Below, piece by piece: positions 37,032 through 46,491 of a DNA stretch of 64,000 bases. Location: contig JAIQFV010000008.1 of assembly GCA_020073085.1 (NCBI GenBank), positions 62,001 to 126,000 on the forward strand, given 5' to 3'. A program made the position numbers and the translations under genes. Below the pieces are notes generated by a model. That model made no database searches and was not told where the DNA came from. It was given only the letters and a program-made list of their open reading frames with translations. This DNA comes from Terriglobia bacterium. Its GTDB lineage: Bacteria > Acidobacteriota > Terriglobia > JAIQFV01. Numbering within the stretch: the stretch's first letter is position 1; the number at the start of each line of letters is the position of its first letter.

Positions 37032-37610
37032 ATGCCGACCCTGACTCATGATGTCCCCCTCATCGAATCGGGTGAGGTGAAGAGGGTTGGCGGGAATGAA
37101 ACCACGAGTTGGTCACGAACCTTCATCGATAAGGCCGGAGCGCGTGCAACGGCAAGGTCGTTCCGCTCCCAGGATCTGAAGGCACTGCAGGAGATGTACT
37201 TCCAATTTGAGCCCAAGCAAATCGCGCAACGAATGCCTCCCCGCACGGAAGAGCAAATCAGTCGTTGGTTATACTGTCTGACCCATGACGGCGAGAATTT
37301 TGTGGCGTTGGTCGGTCGGCGTTTGGTGGGACACACGGTATTGTGCAATTTGCAGGACGGTCGCGCTGAGCTTGCCATCTTCGTTCTCCAGGAATTTCAA
37401 AACCGTGGGATTGGCACTCAATTGATCCAACTGGCGAAACGGGCAGCCATGGCAGCGGCTTACCGCCAGATCTGGATTTCCGTCGAGTCGTCCAATCTTC
37501 AAGCAATTCGAGTCTTCCAGAAGAACAGCTTCCAGTTCATCGGAAGTTTCGACACCGAAAGTGAAATGGTCCTTGATCTCACCCCTACGGGAAGGCAAAC
37601 CGATAAATGA
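37032..37610 (+). CDS. GNAT family N-acetyltransferase
   Basis: A 192-residue protein. ARSFRSQDLKALQEMYF opens the domain, GENFVALVGRRLVGHTVLC is strands 2-4, LQEFQNRGIGTQLIQLAKRAA is the acetyl-CoA loop, and SNLQAIRVFQKNSFQFIG the C-terminal strand. Its stop codon overlaps the start of the PFOR gamma-delta gene (ATGA), so the two are translationally coupled. This suggests, by inference, that it acetylates a component of or a metabolite near that enzyme. The start ATG at 37032 was preferred over a frame start at 36987. Confidence 0.8.
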   Translation: MPTLTHDVPLIESGEVKRVGGNETTSWSRTFIDKAGARATARSFRSQDLKALQEMYFQFEPKQIAQRMPPRTEEQISRWLYCLTHDGENFVALVGRRLVGHTVLCNLQDGRAELAIFVLQEFQNRGIGTQLIQLAKRAAMAAAYRQIWISVESSNLQAIRVFQKNSFQFIGSFDTESEMVLDLTPTGRQTDK

Positions 37611-38560
37611 CTTCATCCAATACGAACGTTCGACTCCCATTTCAAGATGAACTGGGATTCTGCAATGTCCTGATGTCGGCGATCGGCGGGGACGGCGCCA
37701 ACATGGCGGCCAAACTGCTCTTCAAGGTGTGTGTGACGTACTTGGATCTCGACGGCGCCTATGATGCGAAGTACGGCAGCGAGAAAAAAGGAACGCCCAC
37801 GGATGTTTCCCTTCGGCTCTGCAAATTCGGCACTCCCGTCCGGGAGAGCGGGCCGACCAATCATCCGCATATTCTCTGTATTTTTCGCGATGCCCTGGTC
37901 CGCCCCCTGGCGCTCAACCGCGGGCTGCAGAAGAATGCGCTGGTGATTGCCAATACTCAGCGCTCGCCGAAGGACATCCGGGAAGACCTGCGGCTCCACA
38001 GCGGCACCATCTGCTGTCTGGACGCCACGCGGATAGCCCTGGAGACCAATTCGCGCCTTAATGTGCCCATCCTGGTGGTTCTCGGAAAATTCCTGCAAAT
38101 CCCGCTGGACATACTGCGCAGGGTGGTGGGCGAGACCTGGCCCCGGGCGTCGGATGCAAATCTCCAGGCCTTCGATCGGGCTCTGGGATCCTTTGCGCAA
38201 GAGCACTTTGAGGATGACGGGAAGTATCCGCTTGTCGCCCCGGCGGAACCCCGGGGGCGTATCGGCTTCATGAACATGAACGAAGGTGGAGCGATCGACG
38301 CCACAACCCATTTGAATCTATCGTCCTCCTTGCCCAGCGCCAGCATCAATCCCATCCCCGAATTTCATGCCGAGATCTGCACCCATTGCGGGCTTTGCAT
38401 GTTGGTCTGCTCTGACCCGGGAGCGATTGTCTGGGATGACAAGAAAATGATTGCCATCGATGCCGTGTACTGCAAAGGGTGCATGCGCTGTGTTGAAGCC
38501 TGCCCGGACACGAAGAAAGGGAAGGCCCTGACCGCCCCGGCCGAAATGGCTGTGGCCTGA
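37607..38560 (+). CDS. 2-oxoacid:ferredoxin oxidoreductase, fused gamma and delta (ferredoxin) subunits
   Basis: A 317-residue protein. Residues 15-200 match the gamma (PorC) domain, with the glycine-rich SAIGGDGANMAAKLL opening. The C-terminal 65 residues are a 2x[4Fe-4S] ferredoxin domain: CTHCGLCMLVC from residue 258 and CKGCMRCVEACP from residue 289. In many organisms these are separate gamma and delta subunits; here they are one chain. It overlaps the preceding GNAT gene by four bases and is followed, 104 bases on, by the alpha-beta fusion. Together they form the complete enzyme that oxidises pyruvate or another 2-oxoacid and reduces ferredoxin. Confidence 0.87.
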   Translation: MTSSNTNVRLPFQDELGFCNVLMSAIGGDGANMAAKLLFKVCVTYLDLDGAYDAKYGSEKKGTPTDVSLRLCKFGTPVRESGPTNHPHILCIFRDALVRPLALNRGLQKNALVIANTQRSPKDIREDLRLHSGTICCLDATRIALETNSRLNVPILVVLGKFLQIPLDILRRVVGETWPRASDANLQAFDRALGSFAQEHFEDDGKYPLVAPAEPRGRIGFMNMNEGGAIDATTHLNLSSSLPSASINPIPEFHAEICTHCGLCMLVCSDPGAIVWDDKKMIAIDAVYCKGCMRCVEACPDTKKGKALTAPAEMAVA

Positions 38561-38664
38561 GGCGGCAGTGCTCGCGGAGACATTCAGCGGCCCTTCAGCA
38601 GGAGATAAGGTTCTGCAGACATTAGAAAGAAAATAAAATCATCCGTACCCCATAGGAACCGATC

Positions 38665-40917
38665 ATGCCCTTGGACACCACAATTGAAAAGACCGAACTC
38701 ACGACCTCCGTTGCGGCAGCAACGCAGGCCACATTTATTGGAAACGGGAATGAGGTTGCCGCCAAAGCCATCCTCGATATTGGCTATGATGGAGAAGGCT
38801 ATTATCCGATCACTCCCTCCAGCGAAGTCGGAGAGATGGTCAGCCGAGCCATTGCCAACGGCGATGCGGACATGTCGTTCGTGGTCGGGACGAGCGAGCT
38901 TGCCGCTATTTCTGTTGTCACGGGAATGGCGATTGCCGGCGGACGCGCCGTCGATGTCACCTCTTCACAAGGCCTGATGCTGAAGGCGGAAGAGATGCCG
39001 GCCATCAGCGGTCTCGGCCTGCCGGTGGTTTTGAACCTGGCCACCCGCGACATCAATGCGCCGCTCAACATCAAGAATGGACACAGTGATCTGATGGCCT
39101 CACTCGGCTGGGGGTGGCTCACCTTCTGTGCCCCGACGGTCCAGGCGGTGTATGACCTGAACATCATCGCCATCAAAGTGGCAGAAACCGTCAATTTGCC
39201 TGCCATCGTCGCCTATGACGGCTTCCACACCAGCCATGCCAATCGGCGCATTCTGGTGTTTGCCCAGCGGGAGGACGTCCGTCGATTCGTGGGACCGACC
39301 CCTCCCCGCCTCAACCTTCTCGACATGGAACATCCCCATACCTTCGGGCCTTACATGAATGACGATTTAATCAACACGAAGGTACAATTGGACGAGAAAT
39401 TCAAAAGGGCGTACGACCTCATTCCTCAGATCTTCGAGGAGTTCTATCAGCTCACCGGCCGCCGCTACAATTTTGTGGAGGTCTATGGAGACCCGGATGC
39501 CGAGGCCGGGCTCTTCATTTTGAATTCAGCCGGAGAGGCATCGAAGGCCTCGGTCGACAAAATGCGGGCCGAAAACAAACGGGTGAAGGCGATCATTCCG
39601 ACCGTCTTGCGCCCCTGGCCCGAGGATGAAATGCGCGAGGCCATCGGCACCACACCGCGTCTCGTGGTGGCGGAGAGGGTTTCGCAATATGGGGCGGGAA
39701 ACTATCTTGCCAACGAACTGGGGGCGACGTTACAACGAGCGGGAAAAACAAACCTGCTCATCAGCCGGACGTATGGGATCGGGGGACTCAATTTCCGTCC
39801 CGAGGATGGGGTCGAATTGTTGAACCTGGCGTGGCATTATCCCAGTATCACTGATGACGAGCGAAAGCTGCGGGGTTATTACGGAGCTTGGCCAGGGGAT
39901 CCCGGCTACGATCCACCGCAGATCTTCAATCCCCTGACCACCCAGGAAACCACCCTGAATGCGAACCAGGTCAAGGTCGATTTCAAGCACCTCTCCCAAA
40001 TGCCTTCCCGGATCGCCAAGCATTCCGCATGTCCGGGGTGCGGGATGTTCACAAACCTCAATTTGTTCCTGCGCGGCATTGACGGGAATGTCGTGTTCCT
40101 TTTCAACACCGGCTGCGGGATGGTCGTGACCACCGGATTTCCCAACACCAGTTTCAAGACCCCGTATTTCCATAATCTCTTTCACAACGGGGCGTCGACC
40201 GCGACCGGTGTGGTCGAAATGTATCGCCGGTTCCGCGCCCAGGGAAAAATTAAGGACGAAATCACCTTCATTGTGGTCTCGGGCGACGGCGGCGACGACA
40301 TCGGAATGGACCAGGTGATCGGATCCGCTTTACGCAATGATCCGTTCATCATGCTCGAATATGACAACAAGGGTTACATGAACACCGGGGGACAACTCTG
40401 CTACACTGGGTTCAAGGGCGAGAGGTTCACAAACGCGCCTTTGGGAAAAATGGGCCAGGGCAAGGAACAGCACAGCAAAGACATCATCGAAATCCTGCGA
40501 GGCACCAATGCCCCTTACCTCTTCACCGCGGCCGAATCCAATCCCCGCGACGTGATTGGGAAGGCCCGCCGGGCCCAGGCCATGGTCCGCGCCGGAAATT
40601 TTGCCTTCGGAAAGGTGTTTTCCGTGTGCCCCCTCAACTGGGGGGCTGAAGACTCGCAAGGCAACGAAATCGTTGATCGAGCCGTCAAGAGTTGTTTGTT
40701 CCCTCTCTACGAGATTGAGAACGGGATTACGCGTTTGAATTACGATCCTCAGGCCTCGGGAAGAAAGATCCCCGTTCAATCCGCCTTTGAGGTGATGGGA
40801 ACGGCATTTTCCCACCTGGCCAAAGAACAGTTCGCCGGCGTCGTACGGGAAATTCAGGAAGAAACGGACAGGCGTTGGGACCGTTTGAAAGAGCTCGCCG
40901 CCAATCCCAAGTTGTGA
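38665..40917 (+). CDS. 2-oxoacid:ferredoxin oxidoreductase, fused alpha and beta subunits
   Basis: A 750-residue protein. Residues 20-420 are the alpha (PorA) part: YYPITPSSEVGEM, SELAAISVVTGMAIAGGRAVDVTSSQG. From about residue 445 the beta (PorB) part follows: CPGCG at 455-459, the TPP site VSGDGGDDIGMDQVIGSALRND near 540, YDNKGYMNTGGQLCYTG, and further cysteines for one [4Fe-4S] cluster. It converts a 2-oxoacid plus CoA into acyl-CoA, CO2 and reduced ferredoxin, reversibly. With the gamma-delta gene it gives a two-polypeptide enzyme. The 2-oxoacid is not certain. Confidence 0.9.
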   Translation: MPLDTTIEKTELTTSVAAATQATFIGNGNEVAAKAILDIGYDGEGYYPITPSSEVGEMVSRAIANGDADMSFVVGTSELAAISVVTGMAIAGGRAVDVTSSQGLMLKAEEMPAISGLGLPVVLNLATRDINAPLNIKNGHSDLMASLGWGWLTFCAPTVQAVYDLNIIAIKVAETVNLPAIVAYDGFHTSHANRRILVFAQREDVRRFVGPTPPRLNLLDMEHPHTFGPYMNDDLINTKVQLDEKFKRAYDLIPQIFEEFYQLTGRRYNFVEVYGDPDAEAGLFILNSAGEASKASVDKMRAENKRVKAIIPTVLRPWPEDEMREAIGTTPRLVVAERVSQYGAGNYLANELGATLQRAGKTNLLISRTYGIGGLNFRPEDGVELLNLAWHYPSITDDERKLRGYYGAWPGDPGYDPPQIFNPLTTQETTLNANQVKVDFKHLSQMPSRIAKHSACPGCGMFTNLNLFLRGIDGNVVFLFNTGCGMVVTTGFPNTSFKTPYFHNLFHNGASTATGVVEMYRRFRAQGKIKDEITFIVVSGDGGDDIGMDQVIGSALRNDPFIMLEYDNKGYMNTGGQLCYTGFKGERFTNAPLGKMGQGKEQHSKDIIEILRGTNAPYLFTAAESNPRDVIGKARRAQAMVRAGNFAFGKVFSVCPLNWGAEDSQGNEIVDRAVKSCLFPLYEIENGITRLNYDPQASGRKIPVQSAFEVMGTAFSHLAKEQFAGVVREIQEETDRRWDRLKELAANPKL

Positions 40918-41203
40918 TCCCTTTGAATGGCATTTCATTTGACCGCCAATGTCGGAGCAGGACCCCTCGAAGCCGAAGACGCCTGCCGGGGAACGCTGGA
41001 GGACTTGGCTGGGAGGGGCAAGAGGTGGTTTCAATCAAGAAGATGGACACAGAAGGTATCGAGAAGCTGACTGAAACGGGGCAGTCCGGCCGCGCCGCGG
41101 GTTTCAGTCCAAGGCCGGGTTAAACGGGTCGCCACCCCCTCTGCGCGCTGCTGCGCGGTAGGATCTCAAGAAAGAGGGTTCAACCATGGAGGAATCTCTC
41201 ACT

Positions 41204-41647
41204 ATGAAACTGACGGTAGATCTCACCAGGGAAAACGGGTTCCGAATCAAGTCCGGCAATCATGTGTTCGTGTGCGACCAAGCCGCTGAAGTACCGGGGC
41301 TCCACGCCTCCCTCAGCCCATCCGAGCTGTTGATCGCTTCTCTGGGAGCGAGCATTTCCAACTCGGCGACCGAGTTCTGCAAGGAACATTCCTTGTCGGT
41401 GTCGGGTTTGAAGACGATCCTGGAATGGGAATTCGCGGGAGATAAAAACCGGATTGGCAGAATCGATGTCTCGGTGCACATGCCCAATTCCGTCCCCGCG
41501 GATCTTGCGGACGACTTCATGTGCGCCATCCACCAGTGCGAGGTTTATCAGACCTTGCAGCTTAAGCCGGAAATGCATTTTCACTCCACCCTCGATGTGG
41601 AAAAGCCGGAAGGCGAAACACTGATTCATTTCGCGGGGGCAGAGTAG
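41204..41647 (+). CDS. OsmC-like protein
   Basis: About 147 residues. SPSELLIASLGASISNSATEFCKEHS and AIHQCEVYQTLQLKPEM carry the two conserved OsmC-family cysteines, and the HxCxVxxTL pattern is typical. Such proteins reduce organic hydroperoxides or bind thiols. The ATG at 41204 follows GGAGGA by 10 bases; an ATG at 41186 is also possible. It lies between the PFOR and Nfn genes and may protect these Fe-S enzymes (inference). Confidence 0.8.
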   Translation: MKLTVDLTRENGFRIKSGNHVFVCDQAAEVPGLHASLSPSELLIASLGASISNSATEFCKEHSLSVSGLKTILEWEFAGDKNRIGRIDVSVHMPNSVPADLADDFMCAIHQCEVYQTLQLKPEMHFHSTLDVEKPEGETLIHFAGAE

Positions 41648-41687
41648 GCGGAATCTCAGCTCGTTGCTCAAGAGGAGTTTTTCACTC

Positions 41688-42539
41688 ATGCATGTTATCG
41701 TTGGCAGAAAACAGCTGGCGCCCGACGTGGTGCAGACCGAAGTCGAAGCTCCCCTGGTCGCCCGAAAGCGCAAGGCGGGGCAATTCGTCATGATCCGGAT
41801 TAACGAGGAGGGAGAACGCATTCCCTTGACGATTGCAGACTCCGATCCTGTTCGGGGGACGATCACCCTTATTGTGCAGGCGGTCGGAAAATCCACCCGG
41901 CTCCTGAACCAGCTGCAGCCGGGCGATACCCTCGCGGACGTGGTCGGACCGCTCGGGAAGCCAACCCATATCGAACCCAATGCCAATGTCGTCTGTATTG
42001 GCGGAGGAATCGGTGCGGCGGTGGTCTATCCTATCCTCAAAGCTTATAAGGATTCTTCCAGTCACGTGACTTCGATCATCGGAGCCCGGACCAAGGACCT
42101 GTTGATCCTGGAGAACGAAATCCGCGCCCGTTCGGAACAGACCATCGTGACCACTGATGATGGCAGCTACGGGATGCATGGATTCGTAACGGACGCGCTG
42201 AAAAAGCTCATGAACAACGGAAAACCCATCGATCTCGTCATCGCGATCGGGCCCGTCCCGATGATGCGCGCGGTGTGCCGGGTGACCCAGGAAGCGAAGA
42301 TCAAGACCATCGTCAGCCTCAACCCGATTATGGTGGATGGAACGGGCATGTGCGGGGGATGCCGCGTGATGGTCGGCGGGAAGATGCAGTTCGTCTGTGT
42401 CGATGGTCCCGAATTCGAGGGTCATGAGGTGGATTTTGATGAGCTGACGGCACGGCTCAAGAGCTACGTGGAGTTTGAAAAGGAAGCTCAAGCGAGGTAT
42501 GAAAACCTTTGTGGGGTCCATTGCGGCATCGAGTCGTGA
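41688..42539 (+). CDS. nfnA: NfnA/SudB-like ferredoxin:NADP+ reductase subunit (FAD, [2Fe-2S])
   Basis: A 283-residue protein. KAGQFVMIRINEEGERIPLTIAD is the FAD-binding ferredoxin-reductase barrel, VCIGGGIGAAVVYPILKAY is the NAD(P) domain, and MVDGTGMCGGCRVMVGG is the C-terminal [2Fe-2S] loop typical of NfnA. GAGGAG precedes the ATG at 41688. With the next gene it forms the NADH-dependent reduced ferredoxin:NADP+ oxidoreductase, which couples two electron donors to NADP+ by flavin bifurcation. Sulfide dehydrogenase is a close alternative name. Confidence 0.85.
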   Translation: MHVIVGRKQLAPDVVQTEVEAPLVARKRKAGQFVMIRINEEGERIPLTIADSDPVRGTITLIVQAVGKSTRLLNQLQPGDTLADVVGPLGKPTHIEPNANVVCIGGGIGAAVVYPILKAYKDSSSHVTSIIGARTKDLLILENEIRARSEQTIVTTDDGSYGMHGFVTDALKKLMNNGKPIDLVIAIGPVPMMRAVCRVTQEAKIKTIVSLNPIMVDGTGMCGGCRVMVGGKMQFVCVDGPEFEGHEVDFDELTARLKSYVEFEKEAQARYENLCGVHCGIES

Positions 42540-42598
42540 GAACCGTTTTGGCCGCCCCGGATCGAGAACAAAAATTCTTCTGAATTTCAGTTAAAACT

Positions 42599-44056
42599 AT
42601 GGCAAAGAAAATTGGCGCGAAGACAAAAACCCCGATGAAATGCCAGGAACCCCTGGAGCGGGCGCACAACTTCAGTGAAGTGGCGCTGGGCTACGCCGAG
42701 GAGGAGGCCGTATTTGAGGCCAATCGGTGCATTGAGTGCAAGAACATGCCCTGCATCGCGGGTTGTCCTGTCGAGATTGACATCCCCGCCTTCGTCAAAG
42801 CGATTGCCGAACGGCGATTCGAAGACGCCGCCCGGATCTTGAAATCAAAGAACTCGCTGCCCGCGATCTGCGGCCGAGTCTGCCCGCAAGAAGAGCAATG
42901 CGAATTGAAGTGCACGCTGGGCGCCCGTTTCGAGCCGGTCGCCATCGGACGGCTCGAGCGTTTCGTCGCCGATTGGGCGAGAGCGCATATGGCCGAGGAG
43001 ATCCCGACGATGCGACCCTCCAATGGCAAGAAGGTCGCCGTGGTGGGCTCAGGACCTGCCGGCCTGACCCTGGCGGGAGACTTGATCCAGTTGGGCTACC
43101 AGGTCACTATTTTCGAGGCGCTGCACAAGGCGGGAGGAGTTCTCGTTTATGGCATCCCTGAATTCCGTCTCCCCAAGGCGATCGTGCAAAAAGAGATTGA
43201 CTACCTGATCAAGATGGGCGTCGAGCTGCAGACCAGCGTTGTCATCGGAAAATCCCTGACATTGACGGAATTGATGACCGAATTCGGTTTTGATGCCGTG
43301 TTCATTGGCACCGGCGCGGGTCTCCCTTCCTTCATGAAGATTCCGGGAATCAATTTGATTGGCGTTTATTCTGCCAACGAGTATCTCACCCGGTCCAATC
43401 TGATGAAGGCCTATCGATTCCCGGAATACGACACCCCCGTGATCCGAGGCCGCCATGTGGCGGTCGTGGGAGGTGGCAATACCGCGATGGACTCCATCCG
43501 AACCGCGTTGCGCCTGGGCGCCGAGAACGCCTACCTGGTGTACCGCCGCTCCCGGGCAGAAATGCCGGCTCGCAAGGAGGAAGTGGAGCACGCGGAAGAG
43601 GAGGGCGTCCAATTCCACATGCTGACCAATCCGGTCGAGATCCTCGGCGATGAGAAGGGCCGCGTCCGGAGCATGCGGGTCCAGAGGATGGAACTCGGCG
43701 AACCCGATGAATCCGGGCGCCGCAAGCCGATTCCTTTGTCCGGCTCTGAATTCGAATTGACCGTCGATACCGTCGTAATGGCGGTGGGTCAGGGAGCAAA
43801 CCCCGTCCTGACGTCCACCGCGCCGGATCTAAAAACAAATAAGTGGGGGAACATCGTCGCCGATCCCGAGACAGGGGCGACGAACATCCCGGGAGTCTTT
43901 GCGGGAGGGGATATTGTCTCGGGTGGTGCAACCGTCATTCTGGCGATGGGCGCGGGGCGAAAAGCCGCACGGGCTATCGACCAGTATCTCCGGGAACGAG
44001 ACCTGGCCACTGCGCCGCAAGCGCTGGAGACCGAAGAAAGCACGGTTCCTAACTGA
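42599..44056 (+). CDS. nfnB: NfnB/SudA-like (glutamate synthase small-subunit type) oxidoreductase
   Basis: A 485-residue protein. The N-terminus carries two cysteine clusters, CIECKNMPCIAGCPVEIDIPAF (from about residue 42) and CGRVCPQEEQCELKC (near 92), for two [4Fe-4S] centres. VAVVGSGPAGLTLAGDL (FAD) and VAVVGGGNTAMDSIRTALRLG (NAD(P)) follow, then a second FAD motif GVFAGGDIVSGGATVI. The pairing with the NfnA-like gene just upstream favours Nfn over GltD, and no gltB is nearby. It would exchange electrons among ferredoxin, NADH and NADPH. Confidence 0.87.
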   Translation: MAKKIGAKTKTPMKCQEPLERAHNFSEVALGYAEEEAVFEANRCIECKNMPCIAGCPVEIDIPAFVKAIAERRFEDAARILKSKNSLPAICGRVCPQEEQCELKCTLGARFEPVAIGRLERFVADWARAHMAEEIPTMRPSNGKKVAVVGSGPAGLTLAGDLIQLGYQVTIFEALHKAGGVLVYGIPEFRLPKAIVQKEIDYLIKMGVELQTSVVIGKSLTLTELMTEFGFDAVFIGTGAGLPSFMKIPGINLIGVYSANEYLTRSNLMKAYRFPEYDTPVIRGRHVAVVGGGNTAMDSIRTALRLGAENAYLVYRRSRAEMPARKEEVEHAEEEGVQFHMLTNPVEILGDEKGRVRSMRVQRMELGEPDESGRRKPIPLSGSEFELTVDTVVMAVGQGANPVLTSTAPDLKTNKWGNIVADPETGATNIPGVFAGGDIVSGGATVILAMGAGRKAARAIDQYLRERDLATAPQALETEESTVPN

Positions 44057-44223
44057 CGACCGGTGTCGCGCGGGTGACTTTGGAAGTCCACGATCCATCC
44101 AGTCAGGAATACTTGAATGCAACCCACGCTTGAGTTAGCCCGTCCTAATGAACCTGATCGCCGGGCGCTCGGCCCTGCTCTGAGCCGGATGGGCCTTCCG
44201 TGGAACAAGGAGGCTAGAAGAAA

Positions 44224-44613
44224 ATGTCAGTGATTGTGAATCACCGTGATAAGTATTCCTTCGAGGCCCATACACGGAATCATCTGATCCTGAGCGATCA
44301 GCCAACTTCTTCTGGAGGCGGCGACTCGGCCATGACCCCCAATGAGCTGTTCGTCTCCTCCTTGGGCCTGAGCATGGCAGTCTATATCCAGCACTTCTTC
44401 CGGGCCCGGAACCTGCCCGGAGATCGGTTTTCGCTTCACCTCGACTGGGAGCAGGAGGAAAATCCGACCCGGATTTCCAAAGTGAGTGCCTGCATTCATC
44501 TGCCCCCTGAGGTGCCCGAACGTTATCGAGAAGCCCTGCGCCACGCCGCGGAATCCTGCCCTCTCGAGCACACGTTGCGGTCTGCACTCAAGATTGAAGT
44601 CCAAATCGGGTAA
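44224..44613 (+). CDS. OsmC-like protein, second copy
   Basis: A 129-residue protein with the OsmC frame (MTPNELFVSSLGLSMAVYIQHFFRARN, PEVPERYREALRHAAESCPLEHTL). Only the second conserved cysteine (SCPLEHTL) is present; the first position is not Cys, so peroxidase activity is doubtful. AAGGAGG lies eight bases before the ATG. It follows nfnB and precedes the glutamate dehydrogenase. Confidence 0.78.
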   Translation: MSVIVNHRDKYSFEAHTRNHLILSDQPTSSGGGDSAMTPNELFVSSLGLSMAVYIQHFFRARNLPGDRFSLHLDWEQEENPTRISKVSACIHLPPEVPERYREALRHAAESCPLEHTLRSALKIEVQIG

Positions 44614-44964
44614 GGGAGTCCAATGAACAGAGACTCAAAGGAGGTGATCGAGTTGAGCGGCCGACGAGGTTATTTTCCTCTGGATTCGGCCCTCGGACGC
44701 ATTTTCTTTCGGATCAGACTTCGCATCTGAGACCGCGAAGGAACTTTGCTTCAAGCCAGTCCTCATAGCGTTGTTTCATTCAAAGGCATGAGACGGGTTC
44801 TCAGGCCCGGATGGATGAAAATCCAAGGGGAATTCATCCGAATGCGATCAGAAATCAATGAAAGGCTGAGTGTTGATCTTCGATATCAGTAGACCCCGGT
44901 TCTTTCGTAATGGGATTTTCCAGAGTTAAACACGAACGGCAAACCTCTCCAGAAAGGAAACATC
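44614..44964. other. Leader region of the glutamate dehydrogenase gene
   Basis: No gene is seen in 351 bases. GAAAGGAAAC just before 44965 is the ribosome site of the next gene. No strong hairpin was found. Confidence 0.45.
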
Positions 44965-46239
44965 ATGACACCCACTATGACTCAAGAGTTAACGGAAACC
45001 TTGAATGCCTTCGAGATTGCCCAGAAACAGTTCGCCGATGCGGCGGACATTTTAGGGCTGGACGAAGGTGTTCGCAAGAAGCTCAGAACTCCCGAACGAT
45101 GTCTAACCGTCGCCATCCCCACCCGGATGGACGACGGCCGTCTTGAGGTTTTTGTCGGACATCGGGTACAACACAACACCACCCGCGGCCCCGCTAAGGG
45201 CGGGATCCGTTTTCATCCCAACGTCACCCTGGATGAAGTCAAAGCTCTGGCCAGCTGGATGACTTGGAAGTGTGCGACGGTCGGCATCCCCTATGGCGGC
45301 GCTAAGGGCGGCATTACCTGCAACCCGAAGGAGATGTCCCAAGGCGAACTGGAACGAATGACCCGCCGCTATGCCTCGGAGATCTCGATCATTATCGGAC
45401 CTGAAAAAGACATCCCTGCACCGGATGTGTACACCAATGCTCAGACCATGGCCTGGATCATGGATACTTATTCCATGAACAAGGGCTATGCGGTGCCTGG
45501 CGTGGTTACCGGAAAGCCTCTGGCGTTGGGTGGATCGCTCGGCCGCAATGAAGCCACCGCCCAGGGTTGCGTTTACATCATTGAAGAAGCCGCTAAGAAA
45601 CTGGGCATCGATTTGAAGACCGCCACTGCCGTGATTCAAGGGTATGGGAATGCCGGATCCATCGCGGCCTACCTCCTTCATGACCTCGGAGTGAAAATCA
45701 TCGCCGTCAGTGACTCCCGGGGAGGCATCTTGAACACCCAGGGTTTCGATCCGAGAAAAGTATTGGAGTTCAAGAATCAGACCGGCTCGGTCGTGGGTTT
45801 CCCGGGCACCGAACCGATCTCCAATGAAGAGATCCTCAAGCTCAAGTGCGACATCCTGGTCCCGGCAGCCCTCGAAAACTGCATTACTCTGAAGAACGCT
45901 GCCAAGATCAATGCGAAGATCGTGGCGGAGGCGGCGAATGGACCGACCACGCCGGGCGCCGACGAGATTCTCTTCGACCGCAAGATCGTCGTCCTTCCCG
46001 ACATTCTCGCCAATGCCGGCGGAGTCACGGTCAGCTACTTCGAGTGGGTACAGAACGTTCAGGAACTGTACTGGGATATCGAGGACGTGAACTCCCGCTT
46101 GAAGAAGATTATGACCCGCAGCTTTAACGACGTTTACGCCATCCACAAGGACAAGAAGATCAACATGCGGAAGGCGGCCTATGTACTGGCAGTCGGTCGT
46201 GTGGCAGAGGCCTTTAAGTTGCGCGGCCTGTTTCCATGA
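44965..46239 (+). CDS. gdhA: Glu/Leu/Phe/Val family dehydrogenase (glutamate dehydrogenase)
   Basis: A 424-residue protein of the usual hexameric GDH length. GPAKGGIRFHPNV and YGGAKGGI contain the substrate-binding and catalytic lysines, PAPDVYTNAQTMAWIMD follows, AVIQGYGNAGSIAAYLLHD is the NAD(P) Rossmann loop and ANAGGVTVSYFEWVQN is the family tail. It links 2-oxoglutarate and glutamate with NAD(P)H, fitting with the adjacent NADPH-producing Nfn genes. AAAGGAAAC precedes the ATG. Confidence 0.9.
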   Translation: MTPTMTQELTETLNAFEIAQKQFADAADILGLDEGVRKKLRTPERCLTVAIPTRMDDGRLEVFVGHRVQHNTTRGPAKGGIRFHPNVTLDEVKALASWMTWKCATVGIPYGGAKGGITCNPKEMSQGELERMTRRYASEISIIIGPEKDIPAPDVYTNAQTMAWIMDTYSMNKGYAVPGVVTGKPLALGGSLGRNEATAQGCVYIIEEAAKKLGIDLKTATAVIQGYGNAGSIAAYLLHDLGVKIIAVSDSRGGILNTQGFDPRKVLEFKNQTGSVVGFPGTEPISNEEILKLKCDILVPAALENCITLKNAAKINAKIVAEAANGPTTPGADEILFDRKIVVLPDILANAGGVTVSYFEWVQNVQELYWDIEDVNSRLKKIMTRSFNDVYAIHKDKKINMRKAAYVLAVGRVAEAFKLRGLFP

Positions 46240-46326
46240 TCGGGTGCTGCATTCGTTTGAAGTCGCACGTTTCCTCAGCAGAAGGCCCGGGACATCGAGC
46301 GGCCTTCGTATGAGTGCATAGAATGT

Positions 46327-46376
46327 TCCCGAAAGGACGGCGCCGAGAAGGCAGAATTTGTGCCGTCCTTTTGGGA
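46327..46376. terminator. Hairpin after glutamate dehydrogenase
   Basis: TCCCGAAAGGACGGC pairs with GCCGTCCTTTTGGGA (one mismatch) around a 20-base loop, 88 bases after the stop. It looks like a factor-independent terminator that may work for both strands. Confidence 0.55.
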
Positions 46377-46491
46377 CCTCTTCGCAGGTCTCGACTCGGC
46401 CCCGCACCGCCCCAAGAACGAGATAATTTGTATCCCCGGATAAGGAGAAAAAGAAGACCGTAGGGGTAGCGACCGACGATCTTTTCTAAAT

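Noticed and set aside
45103-46407. Long antisense frame (434 codons) across glutamate dehydrogenase
   Set aside because: The plus strand carries all GDH motifs. The antisense product has no domain and no ribosome site.
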